Assembly: GCF_022682495.2 (NCBI RefSeq) | Contig: NC_071397.1 | Coordinates: forward strand, 14,165,082-14,229,081 | Direction: 5' to 3' | Origin: Desmodus rotundus | Lineage: Eukaryota; Chordata; Mammalia; Chiroptera; Phyllostomidae | DNA: 64,000 nt | Part shown: piece after piece, positions 11,991-23,769 of the stretch | How positions within the stretch are numbered: the stretch's first letter is position 1 | Layout of the letters: every line of letters begins with the position of its first letter | Program-made: the position numbers and the translations under genes | Notes under the pieces: model-generated | Told to the model about the DNA's origin: nothing | The model's input: the letters and a program-made list of their open reading frames with translations, nothing else | Database searches by the model: none

Positions 11991-12091
11991 AAAGTGCTAT
12001 AGATTTTGTAAGAACAGAGATTGTAATCTTACCTGGAGCTATTTTCATCTCTTCACCCTCCCACTTAATTAACAAGAATGGTAGTTTTGTT

Positions 12092-12328
12092 AATATAGAT
12101 ATGGCCACCCTGGTTGGTGTGGCTCAGTGAACTGAGTGCCGGCCTGTGAACTGAAAGGTCGCTAGTTCGATTCCCAGTCAGGGCACACGCCTGGGTTGCA
12201 GGCCAGGTCCCCAGTGGGGGGCGTGCGAGAGGCAACCACACATTGATGTTTCTCTCCTCTGTGTCCTTCCCTTCCGCTCTCAAAATAAATAAAATCTTTA
12301 AAAAATTAAAAAAAATATAGATATGGCC
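12092..12328. repeat. 15-bp target-site duplication of the 12107 SINE
   Basis: AATATAGATATGGCC is present on both sides with no mismatch. Confidence 0.9.
12107..12313 (+). mobile_element. VES-type bat SINE, sense, with perfect target duplication
   Basis: A full-length tRNA-derived SINE: box A-like TGGCTCAGTG near 12119, B box AGTTCGATTCC at about 12164-12174, 'cagtcagggcacacgcctggg', then 'gcaaccacacattgatgtttctctc' and an A-rich tail after AATAAATAAAATC. It is bounded by a perfect 15-base duplication, AATATAGATATGGCC, at 12092-12106 and 12314-12328. The intact Pol III boxes and perfect duplication indicate a comparatively recent insertion. It carries no protein and would depend on L1 machinery for movement. 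Confidence 0.92.
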
Positions 12329-13164
12329 TTGAATAAGGATGGCTCCTTGGCTGGTGGTAACAGACTTAATTAGAAGAGGGAAGAATAAGAACCCATGGCC
12401 TTATCAGCTAAAATTGTGAATTATGATGAGTGGGGAAAACCCAGAGCTTTGATCCTATCATTTCAGTTGCAAAGAGGGGTAGATTAATCTGAAAGTTTTT
12501 GATGAGGCCACTAGCTAGTAAAGGAAACTAGGGAGCTAGTAGAGGAGACCTACAATAGCCAACTGTAATGTTAAAGCACAGAAAATTTAAAAAACTGGTT
12601 GAGCTTTGAATGTATTTCCCAACATTCATGGACATTGCTTGGTGCAGGGAGGAAACCTACGATGCTCGCGATGGTTGGGCAGAACAGTTGCTCTTTCCGT
12701 GACCTGAACAATGAGATACGAACAAACAGTGGCAATCCCTAGGAAGCCAGGCTTAAAATATAAAAACAAAAATTTGAAAACATGAGAAGAGATATCGAAG
12801 CCTGAACAGGAGAAGATATACTCTGCACTTTAGCTGCAGGCAAGTGTGCTTCCATTTTTTACTCAATGTGGGAGGAAAGACTGGGGACTCTGAAAAAAGA
12901 AGGGAAAAAAAGACATATACATTGGCACTTAATACGTAAAGTGATTTTTCTTTAAAGATGACCTAATTTTGTATGCAAAAAATTCCTAAGCGATCTGTGC
13001 TTTTATAACTCCTTGAACTAATAAGCCAGTTTAGTGAGGTCTCAGACATAATATTAGAGTAAATTATATAAAACAAATTTAGGTGTTTTGAAAAGACTGA
13101 AAACAATTGCCTAGATAAAGGAGAAAGGGAGAAGGTATAGATAAACTATACCAATTGAAACTTC
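12329..13164. other. Gene-free unique sequence
   Basis: No supported feature. Confidence 0.45.
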
Positions 13165-13291
13165 AATTGGTTGCTTCTCGAATGCTCCCATTCGGGCCTG
13201 CAACCCAGGCACATGCCCTGACCAGGAATTGAACCACCAACCTTTTGTTTTGCACGGTGATGCCCAAACCCCTGAGCCATACCAGTCAGGG
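13165..13291 (-). mobile_element. Truncated bat SINE, antisense
   Basis: On the minus strand it reads CCCTGACTGGTATGGCTCAGG, then a decayed B box (GGTTCAATTCC) and 'gggcatgtgcctgggttgc', and stops near 'gggagcattcgagaagcaacc'. The pyrimidine tract and A-tail are missing, so the copy is 3'-truncated or its tail has decayed. Confidence 0.75.
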
Positions 13292-14343
13292 TGAGATTTG
13301 CGGTTTTCAATGTTATTATTGTTTTGGTTTTACCAAGAACACTCAAGACTGATTTGAAAATACTCCAGTATGAGACAATGCCCTCTCTGAAGAGCTAAAG
13401 GACTCTGAAAAAATTACCCAGTTGCAAAGAATCAATAATACTTAGGTTAACCTACAAATTTGTTTTCTTACGCTAATATGTATTTTTGTTTCAATTGGAG
13501 AGAATATATTATTAATATGTGTTTTAAATCAATATATGAGCTATGGGGTATGCAGGCAAATTTTAACTGAAATTAAGGAGTGCAAAGCATGACTGGGGAA
13601 AGATGAAAAAGCAGAAAACATAAAAATGGGTAAAATAAGGTCAGACTTAAAGGATGGTGTATAAATTTCAAAGATATGGAGTTCAGAATTTTACCAAAGA
13701 GACCAAAAATTGTATTCTGGACAATGCAGCTGGAATCTGATGATAAATGACTTTATAGACATGTGTAATAAGTACAATAAAATTATGGTTTTTATTTTTA
13801 TTTGGTTTGACATTGAGAAATCTGCTCTTAGTGTGAAGAAAGGTGTGAGGGGAATATATAAACTACAGTCAGCAGTAACAAGATAATCAAAATAGAGAAA
13901 TAAAAGACTGTGGTTTCTCCCTATTACTTAAGAAAATAATTTCCACAGGTTGGTCAAATGGTTACTCTTCCAAAGATCACTTTCAGAAATAAAGCAGGCT
14001 TCTTCCTGTTCCCCAGACAGCTAGTATTTAAACATCATAGAATATTAACATATTTCAGACATATCACCCGATTATACTATTAAGTGAAGTGGTTAGGGGT
14101 TTAGGTCTGTGAGTGGAACTTGTGCCGTCTGTTGTTGGGTCGGTGGCAAGTGCATATTCCACCTTTCGTCCAGTTTTCTTCTCTGTTTCATAATCTGGCT
14201 TTCATACATCCGTACAGTTTTCACCACTTCTCCATGTTTACGTCACAGTCTTAAAACTGTCGTATGTTTAAAAAATGATGACAGAATACCACAGCTGCTA
14301 AATACATAATATGGGCATCTAAAATTTAGGTTGTACTCAGCAG
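13292..14343. other. Gene-free unique sequence
   Basis: No gene or recognised repeat. Confidence 0.45.
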
Positions 14344-14359
14344 AGGTGATAGCAAACAA

Positions 14360-14419
14360 GTGTGTGTGTCTGTGAAAGAGAGAGACAGAGACACACACAC
14401 ACACACACACACAGACTGA

Positions 14420-14455
<36 letters not shown>
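14360..14455. repeat. Compound (GT/CA)n and (GA)n microsatellite
   Basis: A GTGTGT run near 14360, then about 11 CA units at 14390-14412, then about 17 GA units at 14420-14454. Confidence 0.92.
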
Positions 14456-14504
14456 CTATTAAGAAAAGTGAACGATTATGATTCTAAACTTTGGGCATAG
14501 TGGA

Positions 14505-14913
14505 TGTTATGTTCTGCCAGCACTCCCTCCCCAAGATTGAAGTTTTTATTGCTGTAGCTGCAAGAATGATGGTGGCTGTTAGCTGTTAGCTAAATCTTGC
14601 TCTGGTACTTGGCCTTGGCTGATCAGAGTAAAATCTGTTTTACTCAAGGTTATAATGGTAGCTTCAGGGGAATAAAGTCTCAGTCCCATTTTTCCAATTT
14701 TGGACAAGTCCAAAGAGACATCTCAGTGCTGGATGTCCCCATGTAATCAGCTGAGGACTTTCGTTCAAATGTGTCACAATCCAGGTATCACCTCTTCGCA
14801 GTCCAGCTTCCTTCTGTCTCTTACATGTATCCATCCTAAGACCATTCCCTAATAAACCTCCTAGTTGCAAATCTTTAGCTGAGTCTGCCCCCTAGGGAAC
14901 ATGGACTGAGATA
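14505..14913 (+). mobile_element. ERV-L-class LTR (LTR16-like), sense
   Basis: The segment starts with TG and runs through 'gccagcactccctcc', 'ggctgatcagagtaaaatctg' and 'gtagcttcagggg' to a polyadenylation region, CCTAATAAACCTCCTAGTTG at about 14849. It finishes in 'gagtctgccccctagggaacatggactgaga'. This layout (single AATAAA about 60 bases before the end, closing phrase of this type) fits the LTR16 group of the ERV3/ERV-L class. It is followed immediately by sequence reading like a retroviral leader. The family name is from memory of the wording. Non-functional. Confidence 0.6.
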
Positions 14914-16500
14914 TTTAGTAAAAAAAAATAGAATAAGAAAGTAGGATTTTTGAGCTGGGTCAACCACCAGCTCACCAGCAATAGAACCCCATCCGTGGTG
15001 GTAGGAGGAATATGAACAGCCCACAGCAGATAGTAGTGCTGCAAGTTTATATTCTTGCATGGAAGTTAACTATTGTGATATCTCCAGTGGAAAGAATAAA
15101 CTGGCAAGTGAAATGTATCAGGTGTTCGAGAAATATGAGAGAAATAAAAATGATAAGTGCAAAACTGGAGAATTTGGTACATTGGAGACAAACCCAAAAG
15201 GCCCAGGATATGTAACAAATCAAAGGTTGAGGGCCTTCTACACAGCACAGAAGGAGTTTTTATCTCCTGCGATCAGAGGGTGGAAAAAGTGTTGGATACA
15301 GCCGACCACTTAATTAAAAAGTAGCCAAGCTCTCAAAGTACTTACATTTTCAGCCTTCAGGGCTCTGCTGGACCAGGGTAAAGAAAATGTGGAGGCCCGA
15401 GGCACGAATCAGTGACAGCAACAGGAATGGAACTCTTTGGCCTTGCAACAGTCGGCCCACTTGTTCCTGTTAAAGGTTGGATCCCTATTTGTTTGAAGAC
15501 AAAGCCAATGTCTCTCTGTCTTACAAGAAGTACGTGTCTCTTGCAGATCTACTGCACATTCCCTCCTGGCCATCAGGCCAATATTTAGAGTTAAGGCCTG
15601 AAAAACTGCAAGATGTCATGTTCTCTGGGACTCCCTAGGGGACACACATTCACCATTGCTCTGGTGAGAGAGGAACTGGCATCACTGAGAAGGACAGTGA
15701 TGGCTGTCCTCTGCAGGACAGGACTTGTGGTGCGAGCTGTTACCTAACAGGTCTCTCTGACTGTAATGGATATTACACAGGACTAAAAATAACAGAAGGC
15801 AGACGGTGGTGTTTACTCACACAGGGCTGGTGCGGTTACTGCAATGACTAGAAAGGTCAAAGGGTCTGCCCGGGCCCAACCCACAGGGAGCTGTGGGAGT
15901 TCTGAACAGAGCCTGGTGTCTGTAGAAGCAACGGAGACGGGCAGCCAAGAACAGGGTGGCTCAGTCTCCACATCCCAAACAAATCATGTATGATTAACGG
16001 AGAGGCTGAATACAGCCACCCCCCAATAAAAAGATACAGTTCCTTGCCTGATTTCCAGACCCGATTTAGTTTTCAGACCCAGGAACCGCTGACTGAAGGA
16101 TAAGTAGGCTCCCTGGGGGGAATGTTCCGATAATATCACAGCAACTGCATGGATGGGGTAATGATTTCTGCAGCCCTCCCCCAGAGATACACACAGCCAC
16201 TTACTCGGGAAACTGCACCCTAGATAAAGGCTAATATGCAAGCATTTTTGAGGACTGTTTGGCGCGGGGCTGAGTGACATTGATGACCAGGGAACAGAAG
16301 CATCACCATGGCTCCACTCTTAGAGGAGTAAGAGGAGTTCTCCATGGACGCCTGGCCTCAGTGGGTTCATTAGGTCTGCAATCCCACCTGGCGGTCATTT
16401 CCCATCTGCGTATGGCATGATTGGAGTGGTTATGTTTCGTTATTGGCAGAAACTTCAATTAAGTGCTTCACATGTGGGGTAAGGACAATTATAGTAGGGA
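14914..16500 (+). mobile_element. Decayed endogenous retrovirus internal region (ERV-L/ERV3-like)
   Basis: Directly downstream of the LTR, the sequence ('agctcaccagcaatagaaccccatcc' at about 14970, and the GC-richer block 15350-16330) resembles the internal part of old ERV3/ERV-L proviruses. Every frame is broken by stops and frameshifts, and no gag, pro, pol or env frame of useful length survives. No matching 3' LTR is visible before 17600, so the provirus is truncated or its end is unrecognisable. The higher GC content compared with flanks supports a foreign origin. The right border is approximate. Confidence 0.45.
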
Positions 16501-17606
16501 AGGACAAGTAAAAAAATTCTAAAACTTCATCGGTTTCAGCAAGGTATTAATAAAGGTATTAATGGGAAAAGTAAATTTCCATTAATACCAGGAGATATTT
16601 GAAGATGGTGGTGGTAGAAATGTATGGTTTCTCAAAGAGAGTGATTAAGTGATTTATAATTAAGAGTAAAAGTTGCATCATAATTTTACCAAGTAAAAGG
16701 AAGGCACATTTATTTGCTTCTAAACCAAGTTAATTAACAGCTTTACTATTCAGAAATATTTTCATATTTTATAGAATGTAGGTGCCTTTGATCTTGAGAC
16801 TTCTAAGAAAAAATACTTCTATTTATAATTGTAAAACACAAACAATTGCTAAATTGTTAAATCTGGCCAGATTTCAGAGATGATAAAATGTGTGAAAATG
16901 TCAATTATAAAATATTGTATGAGTTACTAAATCACCAGGCCTTGGATGTGAGCTTGGGTGGTCCAGGCAGCACACAGATTTGAATTACTTTTCTCTTTTA
17001 GATGCAGCCTATTCTATTACCTCCTGGGCACAATGTAAAAAACACTCATTCCTCCTGCTTTAGTAAGTAAAAAATATTAAGTTATATGAGTATATATTAT
17101 GTGAGACATTCTCCTTTTTTAAATTAAAAAATGACTGTGTTTTCAATTCTGAATGAAATTCCAGGCCCCGAGGATATAATCTGTTGGTAGGTGAAAGCTA
17201 TTACTTCCTCACGTGTGCTTCGTATGGACTATGGTTTCCGCAAAGCTGTGACAATGTGTAGTCTGTCTTCTTTCGGCGAAAACAAAGCTCAGGGGATCCA
17301 GGTCCTAGTCTTTGGAATGGGGAAGCTGAGTCCATGTTTACATCTCACACATAGTCCTGCTCTGAGTGTAAGACAGAGAGAGTCCAGGCATTCACAAAAT
17401 TTTAGTGACCCTTGAGATCTGAACATTGTGAAAATTTTCTACCAAGCCCAGACTTTCAGAGTCTCGGGCAAATGAGCTTATAATAAAGTGTACTTAAATA
17501 TTCATAGGGATTGTTATGAGGGGCAGGTTTTAATTAAGGAAAGCTCCAGGAGGTGCGTGCCTTCAAGAGAGTAGATAAATTCCAGAAACTTCCAGACTTT
17601 GAATCC
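16501..17606. other. Gene-free unique sequence
   Basis: AT-rich; no supported gene or repeat. Confidence 0.4.
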
Positions 17607-18002
17607 TGTATTAGTATGCTAGGGCTGTCATTACAAAGTAACACAAACTGGTTGGTTTAAGCAACCAAAATTTATTTTCTCTGGATTCTGAGGGCTTGAA
17701 GTCCAAGACCAAGGTGTCAGCGTGGTTCGTGTCTTCTGAGGACCTCTCTCATTGTAGATGACCATCTTCTCTCTCTCTCTGTCTTCATAGGGTCTTCCCT
17801 ATGTTCCCATCTGTTTCCTAATGTCCTCTTCTTATAAGGACGCCAGTCATATTGGATTAGGGACCATCCTAGTGAGCTCATTTTACCTTAATTAACTCTT
17901 TAAAGGCTTTATCTCCAAATAGAGCCACATTCTAGGTACTGAGGGTTAGGATTTCAATATATGAATTTGGGGTGGGATTGGGACACAATTCAGCCCATAA
18001 CA
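17607..18002 (-). mobile_element. MLT1-type MaLR LTR, antisense, near full length
   Basis: The plus strand begins TGTATTAGTATGCTAGGGCTG, which is the reverse complement of the typical MLT1/MST LTR 3' end. It passes 'tggtttaagcaaccaaaatttatttt' (AATAAATTTT polyadenylation region on the minus strand), 'cttcttataaggacgccagtcatattggatta' and 'tttaaaggctttatctccaaatagagccacattct', and ends 'cacaattcagcccataaca'. At about 396 bp this is close to a complete solo LTR. MaLR elements moved before or early in placental radiation. Confidence 0.88.
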
Positions 18003-18194
18003 AACTCCAAGGGGTTTGGTCTTCTAAATGCATTTGGAATCATAGAGCTCAGAGGAATCACAGAGGTAGTAGTCATTCCACCGCCGTGGTCCTGGCCTCT
18101 GCTATTGGGAGTTCAAGTGATCGTGATGTCTGTCTCTTATGTTTGATGTAACTTCGGAGTTTTTAAGTCAAGGTGTTCTGCGCTTAGAGATAGT

Positions 18195-18605
18195 GTAACC
18201 GAAAGCAGGTCCGGCTGCCCGCCACTTCGAAAGCCAATACTCAAGAGGCAGGCATGATGTAAAGGAAAGTTGTTTCATTCAGGTGCCAGCAACCTGGAAG
18301 ATGGGGGATCTAGTCTCAAAGCCCATCACCACATCTCCGTGCAGGGAGGGGTTTGTATAGGGAGGGAGAGGGGCAAGGAGAACAAAGGGATCAGGGGGAG
18401 AGGCTGTGGATGTGCAGGAAGTGTTTTTGCGAGTCTCTATATGTGGATCTTTAGTGTCATGGTCCCGGAATTGGTCAGTGACAGCCAACTTCCTGCGGCT
18501 GGGTGAAGTGTGTAAACTGAAGTTGTAGTCAAGACTGTTTCTTGTGCACGCAGGGACTGGAACTGCTGGCACCTGCAATGTGCTTACAAAGAAACTGTCA
18601 GCATG
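18195..18605 (-). mobile_element. Candidate ERV LTR, antisense
   Basis: The minus strand has LTR-like organisation. A polyadenylation-like region ('tgaatgaaacaactttcctttacatcatgcctgcctc', near 18250-18285) is followed by about 60 bases of R/U5-like sequence ending in CGGTTACA next to 18195. The matching TG at the far end (about 18605) and a short host duplication are not clear. It may be a class I solo LTR specific to bats, but this rests on layout rather than family recognition. Confidence 0.4.
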
Positions 18606-19616
18606 TGAGTTCTTTCTATCAGTTTGTTAGTACATCTTACTTTAATTCTATTTCATGGTAAGTCAGAGTAGTATAAAGTTTTCATCCCCGGTTACAATAG
18701 AATGGAACTGAAGTTGGGTTTAATGCTCTGCAAGGCAATTCTCAGAATTCTCAGGTATCTTCCATATTACTCAAGTAACAACACAGCGGGGTATAGAATA
18801 TGTTATTTCACTCTGATACCCAGACTCTGGCTACTAAGTTTACAACTGCACCAAGGGATTTGGGGGTAGCAGTGTGGAAACAGATGTGAAATTATATCAG
18901 TTAAATGTCACGTAATTACATGGTTTGTTCTTTTCCACTGAATGTTCAATTCAAATGGAAGCAGCTGCCTGGTTGCTTGGACGAATGCTGCTTGATAAAT
19001 TCATAGAAAAGAACATGAGGAAGATCTAAGTAAACAAATAGTTAAAATAAATGATTTGGAACTTTGAAACTATTTTCTTAAATGTACGTTTAAAATTTTG
19101 GTTTTTGGACTTGAGTACTTAAACAGTGGCATGGTATTTTTTTTTTAAGGCACTTACTACAGGCCCTAGATTCTAGGAACCAGGAAACCAGGTAATTCCT
19201 GATGACCGTTAATCAGCTTTATGGCAGTATATGAGGATTAAGGTTCTAAAGCATGAAGACATCGGTAGCAATTCCATACTTGATATATTTACTTTAAAAC
19301 TCTGGAAGGTAATGTTGATATTAAAGATATTCTTTGAAATACAACACTCCCTGCTTTTCTTAGTTATTATTCCTTGATATGTTTAAGGCAGAACAGTTCT
19401 GTCATATTTATCCTATAAATTTGATTTTTTTGAAACCCAGAAAATTATGGGAGTACATAGAAAATAGAGCCATTCTCTTTATTTTTGTCCTACATCTTAA
19501 TTTACTCTTCTCTTAGTATCTCTAATAAGACTGTACCTGTGTTGGCTCTATTAGTTTCTGACACTAGAGTGCTCATTTAGTCAAGATAAAAGTTGAAGGG
19601 CTCAGCATTAACTAGG
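18606..19616. other. Gene-free unique sequence
   Basis: Nothing recognised. Confidence 0.4.
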
Positions 19617-19715
19617 CTTCTTCTTCTCCTTCACCCTCTTCCTCCCCGCCATCTCCATCCCCTCTCCACCCCCTCCTCCTTTTTTTCTTCTTCTTCTTCC
19701 TCCTCCTTCTTTTTT
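19617..19715. repeat. Polypyrimidine (CTT/CCT) tract
   Basis: About 100 bases of nearly pure C and T with CTTCTT and CCTCCT units. Mirror-symmetric stretches could form triplex DNA. Confidence 0.85.
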
Positions 19716-20154
19716 GGGACCTAACTCTGTAGTGTTGTTTCTTCAACAGGGTTTCTCATTTCAGAGGCTTTCTTTATTCACGGCTTAAAATCATACAATT
19801 ATCCTCTTTCTCTGAAGAAGAGAAATGGAATACGATAGAGGCTTTGGGGAAATTTAATTAAAATGGAGTTTTAAGGAGATACTGTTCAGCTCAGTAGAAT
19901 GGAACTTCCCAAGGACAATTGGATTTTAAATGTAAAATCATAACCTCAACTATGATCAGTGGATGTTATAACTAGAAGAGATTGATAAAAATAATTTGCT
20001 ACTCAACCTGAGAAAACTGAGGTCTAGGGAAATTAATAGCTTATTCAATTACACCACAAGTGAATGTCAGAACCTGATTTAAGTGCATGTTTTGGAATCC
20101 TAAATCACTACTCCTAATATTTTGCTATTCCTTTTTAAAATACGGACTGCACCA

Positions 20155-20285
20155 GTATTTTTAGCTTTATTGAGATATAATCGATATATGACATTGTGTC
20201 AGTTGAAAGTATACAACTTATTGATTTGACACATTTACATATTGCAAAATGGTTATCACCATAGTGTTAGTTACTTGATTTAATC
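20155..20285 (-). mobile_element. LINE-1 3'-UTR fragment (L1MA/L1MB-like), antisense
   Basis: 'TTTAGCTTTATTGAGATATAATCG', 'gacattgtgtcagttgaaagtatacaac' and 'ttgatttgacacatttacatattgc' are typical of the antisense 3' end of L1M elements. It stops after 'gttagttacttga'. Confidence 0.75.
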
Positions 20286-20289
20286 CATT

Positions 20290-20460
20290 GTGTTTTCAGT
20301 GCTTTATGGTTTACAAAGAACTTTTCATATATATTATATACGTTGCTTTATTTCATTGTCAAAATTGACAGCAAAGAGGAAAAATATTTTAACCAATGCA
20401 TTTTTATTTACAGATAAGGAAACCGAAGCTCAGCGACATGCAGTAATTGGAAGGTTACAT
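20290..20460 (-). mobile_element. MIR/MIR3-like relic, antisense
   Basis: 'gctttatggtttacaaagaacttttcatata' and 'tttacagataaggaaaccgaagctcagcgacatgcagtaattgg' match the antisense MIR-type layout ending in the 'gatgaggaaactgaggctcag' core. Confidence 0.6.
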
Positions 20461-21989
20461 AGTTAGGAATATATTCAGGATCAGACCTATTCCATCTTAC
20501 TATAGAGCTTTGACAATTCCCGCTTCTATCAGGACAATGTCCAGAGTGGTTTTTTGGTCAAGTACCTGGTACTTCCTCAAACTAAGTACAGTTGGAACAC
20601 TCTACAGCTTCATACTAGTTTTCCAGGTCCACAGTGCTGGTTCATTTGTGCTGCTATTATTACATTGCAGATGTGCGATAGAAGAGGTTCCGTATCACTG
20701 AGCACATACAAATTTATATTCTGAGTATATGAGATACTATTTCAACCACATTTACAATCTTATCTTTGCCGCCCCTCTTCTCTTACTAGTAAAACATGTG
20801 ATGGGTTAAATTTTGTTTTATTTTGACTCCTCCAGGCAAGTCAGTAAGGTTAATAGAAATAAAATTCACCTTCTTCATGAAAATGTAACCCAAAGTACAA
20901 GTGGTTCCTTTTTCAAGGTTTTCCTGTCATTTTCTGCTCTCAAAGAAAACCACCTTGTCAATAAGTAGTTGTTGAGCTTCATATATTTGCAGCCACTCTG
21001 CTATATCCTGGGGATTCTATGGTGAGTGTGGCAGAGGCCTCATCTACAATGTCTTGACCTCTTTTTTGCTGTGCCTATAGAACTGGAAAGGCAGGGATTA
21101 ATCTACTAAGATAGGGAGTATTTCTAGGAGACAACTCACGGTGCAACAAATTTGCTCACACCCAGTAAAGTGATAAAAGGAACTTAACTGGGAGCCAAGA
21201 GTTCATTGTTCTAGCCCTGATTTTACCATGACCTCCTTTCGAGGCTGTAGAAATGTCCTTCCTGACTCCTTCAGCATTTTGACTTTTAAAACTTTTGAAT
21301 AAAATAGTCTGAGAGACCTTTTCTGCTTCTAAAGCATAATGATTTATGTTTTTCTTGTTGGTCTTTGTACTAGATGTCTCTAAATCATTTTTTCTTGAGT
21401 CTCTTCTCAGATAATCAACTGAATGTTTTTAAAAAGTTTTCATGAAGAATTATTTCTTAATTTGAATTTCTGGTAGCCATCCATGGAAAAACAGCCCAGC
21501 CTTAGCTAAATATGATACCATTTAGTGTACATGGTTTCAGAGTGAGGGTTCACAGAACAAGGAGGAAAAGAAACTCAAGTTGAGTAATACCTACTGTTTC
21601 CTCCACTTGGAGATGTCTTTGAGTAACAATTTATTTGTAATAATTATGTTTCATTTAATATTAGAGTGATTTATTAAAGTGTAATTCTAGTCTAATGCCT
21701 CCTGTTCAAAAGAAGCAGAGATACTGATACCAGCTCACAAGCTCTGTAGGCTTCAGATTGGGAGTGGCGGTGGTGGAGCTGTTAGGGACAGAATGAACTG
21801 AGGGTGTAAAACACACACCAGCACACACACACACAAACTTTCCATTTGTATGAACTCACTCATTCACTCACTGATTCACTTGTAGAGTAAAATTTGCTGA
21901 TCCTGTAATATGTGTGGGGTTTGGAACTAAACACACGGTATGTTGGGTTAGTAAACTGGGTTTATGCTTTCTGGGAATGAGAGGAGGAA
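20461..21989. other. Gene-free unique sequence
   Basis: No supported feature. The 84-codon frame at 20447-20701 begins inside the MIR-like relic and has no recognisable domain. Confidence 0.4.
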
Positions 21990-22150
21990 CACAAGCTTTG
22001 ACTTGATCTGTGATTTATGTTGACTTATAAGCTTCCTAATCCTAATTTTTTCAACTGCAAAATGATGGATAGTGTTTCTTAATTTATAGGATTATTATGA
22101 GTATTAAATGAAGTAATTTGGATATATCCAGTCCCTGGGACTCCACCTTT
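21990..22150 (+). mobile_element. MIR SINE relic, sense
   Basis: 'ctaattttttcaactgcaaaatgatggatagtg', then 'ataggattattatgagtattaaatgaagtaattt', reads as the 3' half of MIR ('cctcatctgtaaaatggg ... gttgttgtgaggattaaatgag'). Confidence 0.6.
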
Positions 22151-22539
22151 AAAGGGTACTGGAAATCTACTTTTTACTTACTAAGGATTAGTATACATAG
22201 ACATACACACGCATAAATACATGCACTTTAATTCACACATGCACAGGCATACATAGGCACAACACACATGAGCATACTTGGATATTAGATATTTAACATC
22301 CTCAGCCCTAAACTGTTATACAAATGAATTCAAAGTTAAAAATCATAATGATATAAATGAATATAAATTTAAAGATCAAAAGGCTATTTATTAAACATGA
22401 AGTCAGTGAAAGAAAATTATATTTTAAACAATATTTCATGATTACCATGGAAACTGTGATGAATAAATAAATGCTTTTTGTTCTTTAGATATTGCACTGC
22501 TCATGCCTTCTTGACTGGAGGATGTAGGAAAAAGCGAGG

Positions 22540-22740
22540 GCCTTGCTGGTCAAGCACGCATTGGATGCAATCCTAGTCTCTTTCATTGTGCAAATATAAA
22601 CAAGTAATTTAACCTCTCAGAACCTCAATTTTCCTGTTGTTGTTATGGAAGTAATAATCCTGTAATAAGTAGAGAGTTAGAGCAAAGAGTCAATGAAATA
22701 ATACACTTAAAGCCACAACATGACACATTAGGTCATCATA
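22540..22740 (+). mobile_element. MIR SINE relic, sense
   Basis: 'caaatataaacaagtaatttaacctctcagaacctcaattttcctg' corresponds to the MIR core 'gggcaagttacttaacctctctgagcctcagtttcctc', followed by 'gagtcaatgaaataatacacttaaagc'. Confidence 0.65.
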
Positions 22741-23769
22741 TTTTGTCTCTGCAGAATGTTTCCCATTGACAGAACAAAATGCACAGCCAAAAATTAAACA
22801 CTTCCTGTGATTCCTCAATAATAATGTTCCCTTTGAGTTGATGGTCTTCCTGATTCATGGCTCAGGCTGCTCAAAGAAACACGCGCCAGTAGCTGAAAAG
22901 TTATTGGACAGTAACTACTTGCTTTCTGTTTCTCAAACCCCTGAACGCAATGCAGTTACCAAGATTTCAAAGAAAACAAATGTGAGCACTCCTCTCCTTC
23001 CCGTTCATTTCTCAAACACTAGGCAGCTGCTCCGGAGATGCTCCATATGATTCTGACACTAATTCTAGAGTGTGGATTTCCCCTCACCACCAAGCTATTC
23101 ACTCAGTTTTGACATTATCTACTGGAGGTAGTGTAAGATCCCACAAGGTAAGGGCTCAGTGCTGCAGGACGCCCCACCCATTTCAGATGCCAACTCAAAG
23201 TCCAGTTTGTCACCAGTGCTTCTGACTGAACAGCTGTAGATGGGAGGTTCCAGTGACCTCCCCCTTGAGTTCAGTGAATTCACTGAACTCAGAGAAACCT
23301 TTTCTTTACTAGATGACCAGTTCATTAGGAGAGGAGAGAAGCTTAGGGCAATGTATGCAGGGAGGGATACATTTGAATCTGGATCTTTGAAATAATCTGA
23401 TGGCTTGACAAAACAAGCTGCTGATCTCATACTTCCTGGTATTCAAATTTATAGCACAAATTGGTATGGAATCAAAATGTTTTGTTTGTTGTTTTTGCTT
23501 GTCTAGTTTCTTTTTTTAAGAAACCCCCAACCTCATGCTTATGTTTTCTATCCTTTTTGGTAATCTTTAGTTCCTCTTTGGTTTGGAAGATTTTGCTCCT
23601 TTAAGAAAGAATATTTGTAATGGTGCATGTCCACACTCACTCACAGAGAATAGAAAGTTTTGAGAAACCATACTATTCTTATCTTGGGCTTTCCTAATGG
23701 CAAGTTGGTTCTACGTTTCAACTGACTTCTATTTTGGAATGAACAAGAGAGACACTGTGCTTTCTTTAT
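22741..23769. other. Gene-free unique sequence containing a perfect palindrome
   Basis: No gene is supported. The 103-codon minus-strand frame at 23119-23430 has no recognised domain and is probably chance. Confidence 0.4.
23266..23291. repeat. 26-bp perfect palindrome
   Basis: The arm TGAGTTCAGTGAA at 23266-23278 is followed with no spacer by its exact reverse complement at 23279-23291. An EcoRI site (GAATTC) sits at the centre. The sequence could form a cruciform, or represent a symmetric protein-binding site. It lies outside any recognised transposon. Confidence 0.95.

Noticed and set aside
12107..12190. tRNA gene suggested by A and B boxes
   Set aside because: The boxes belong to the tRNA-derived head of a VES SINE. 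No cloverleaf with an intact acceptor stem or anticodon loop is retained.
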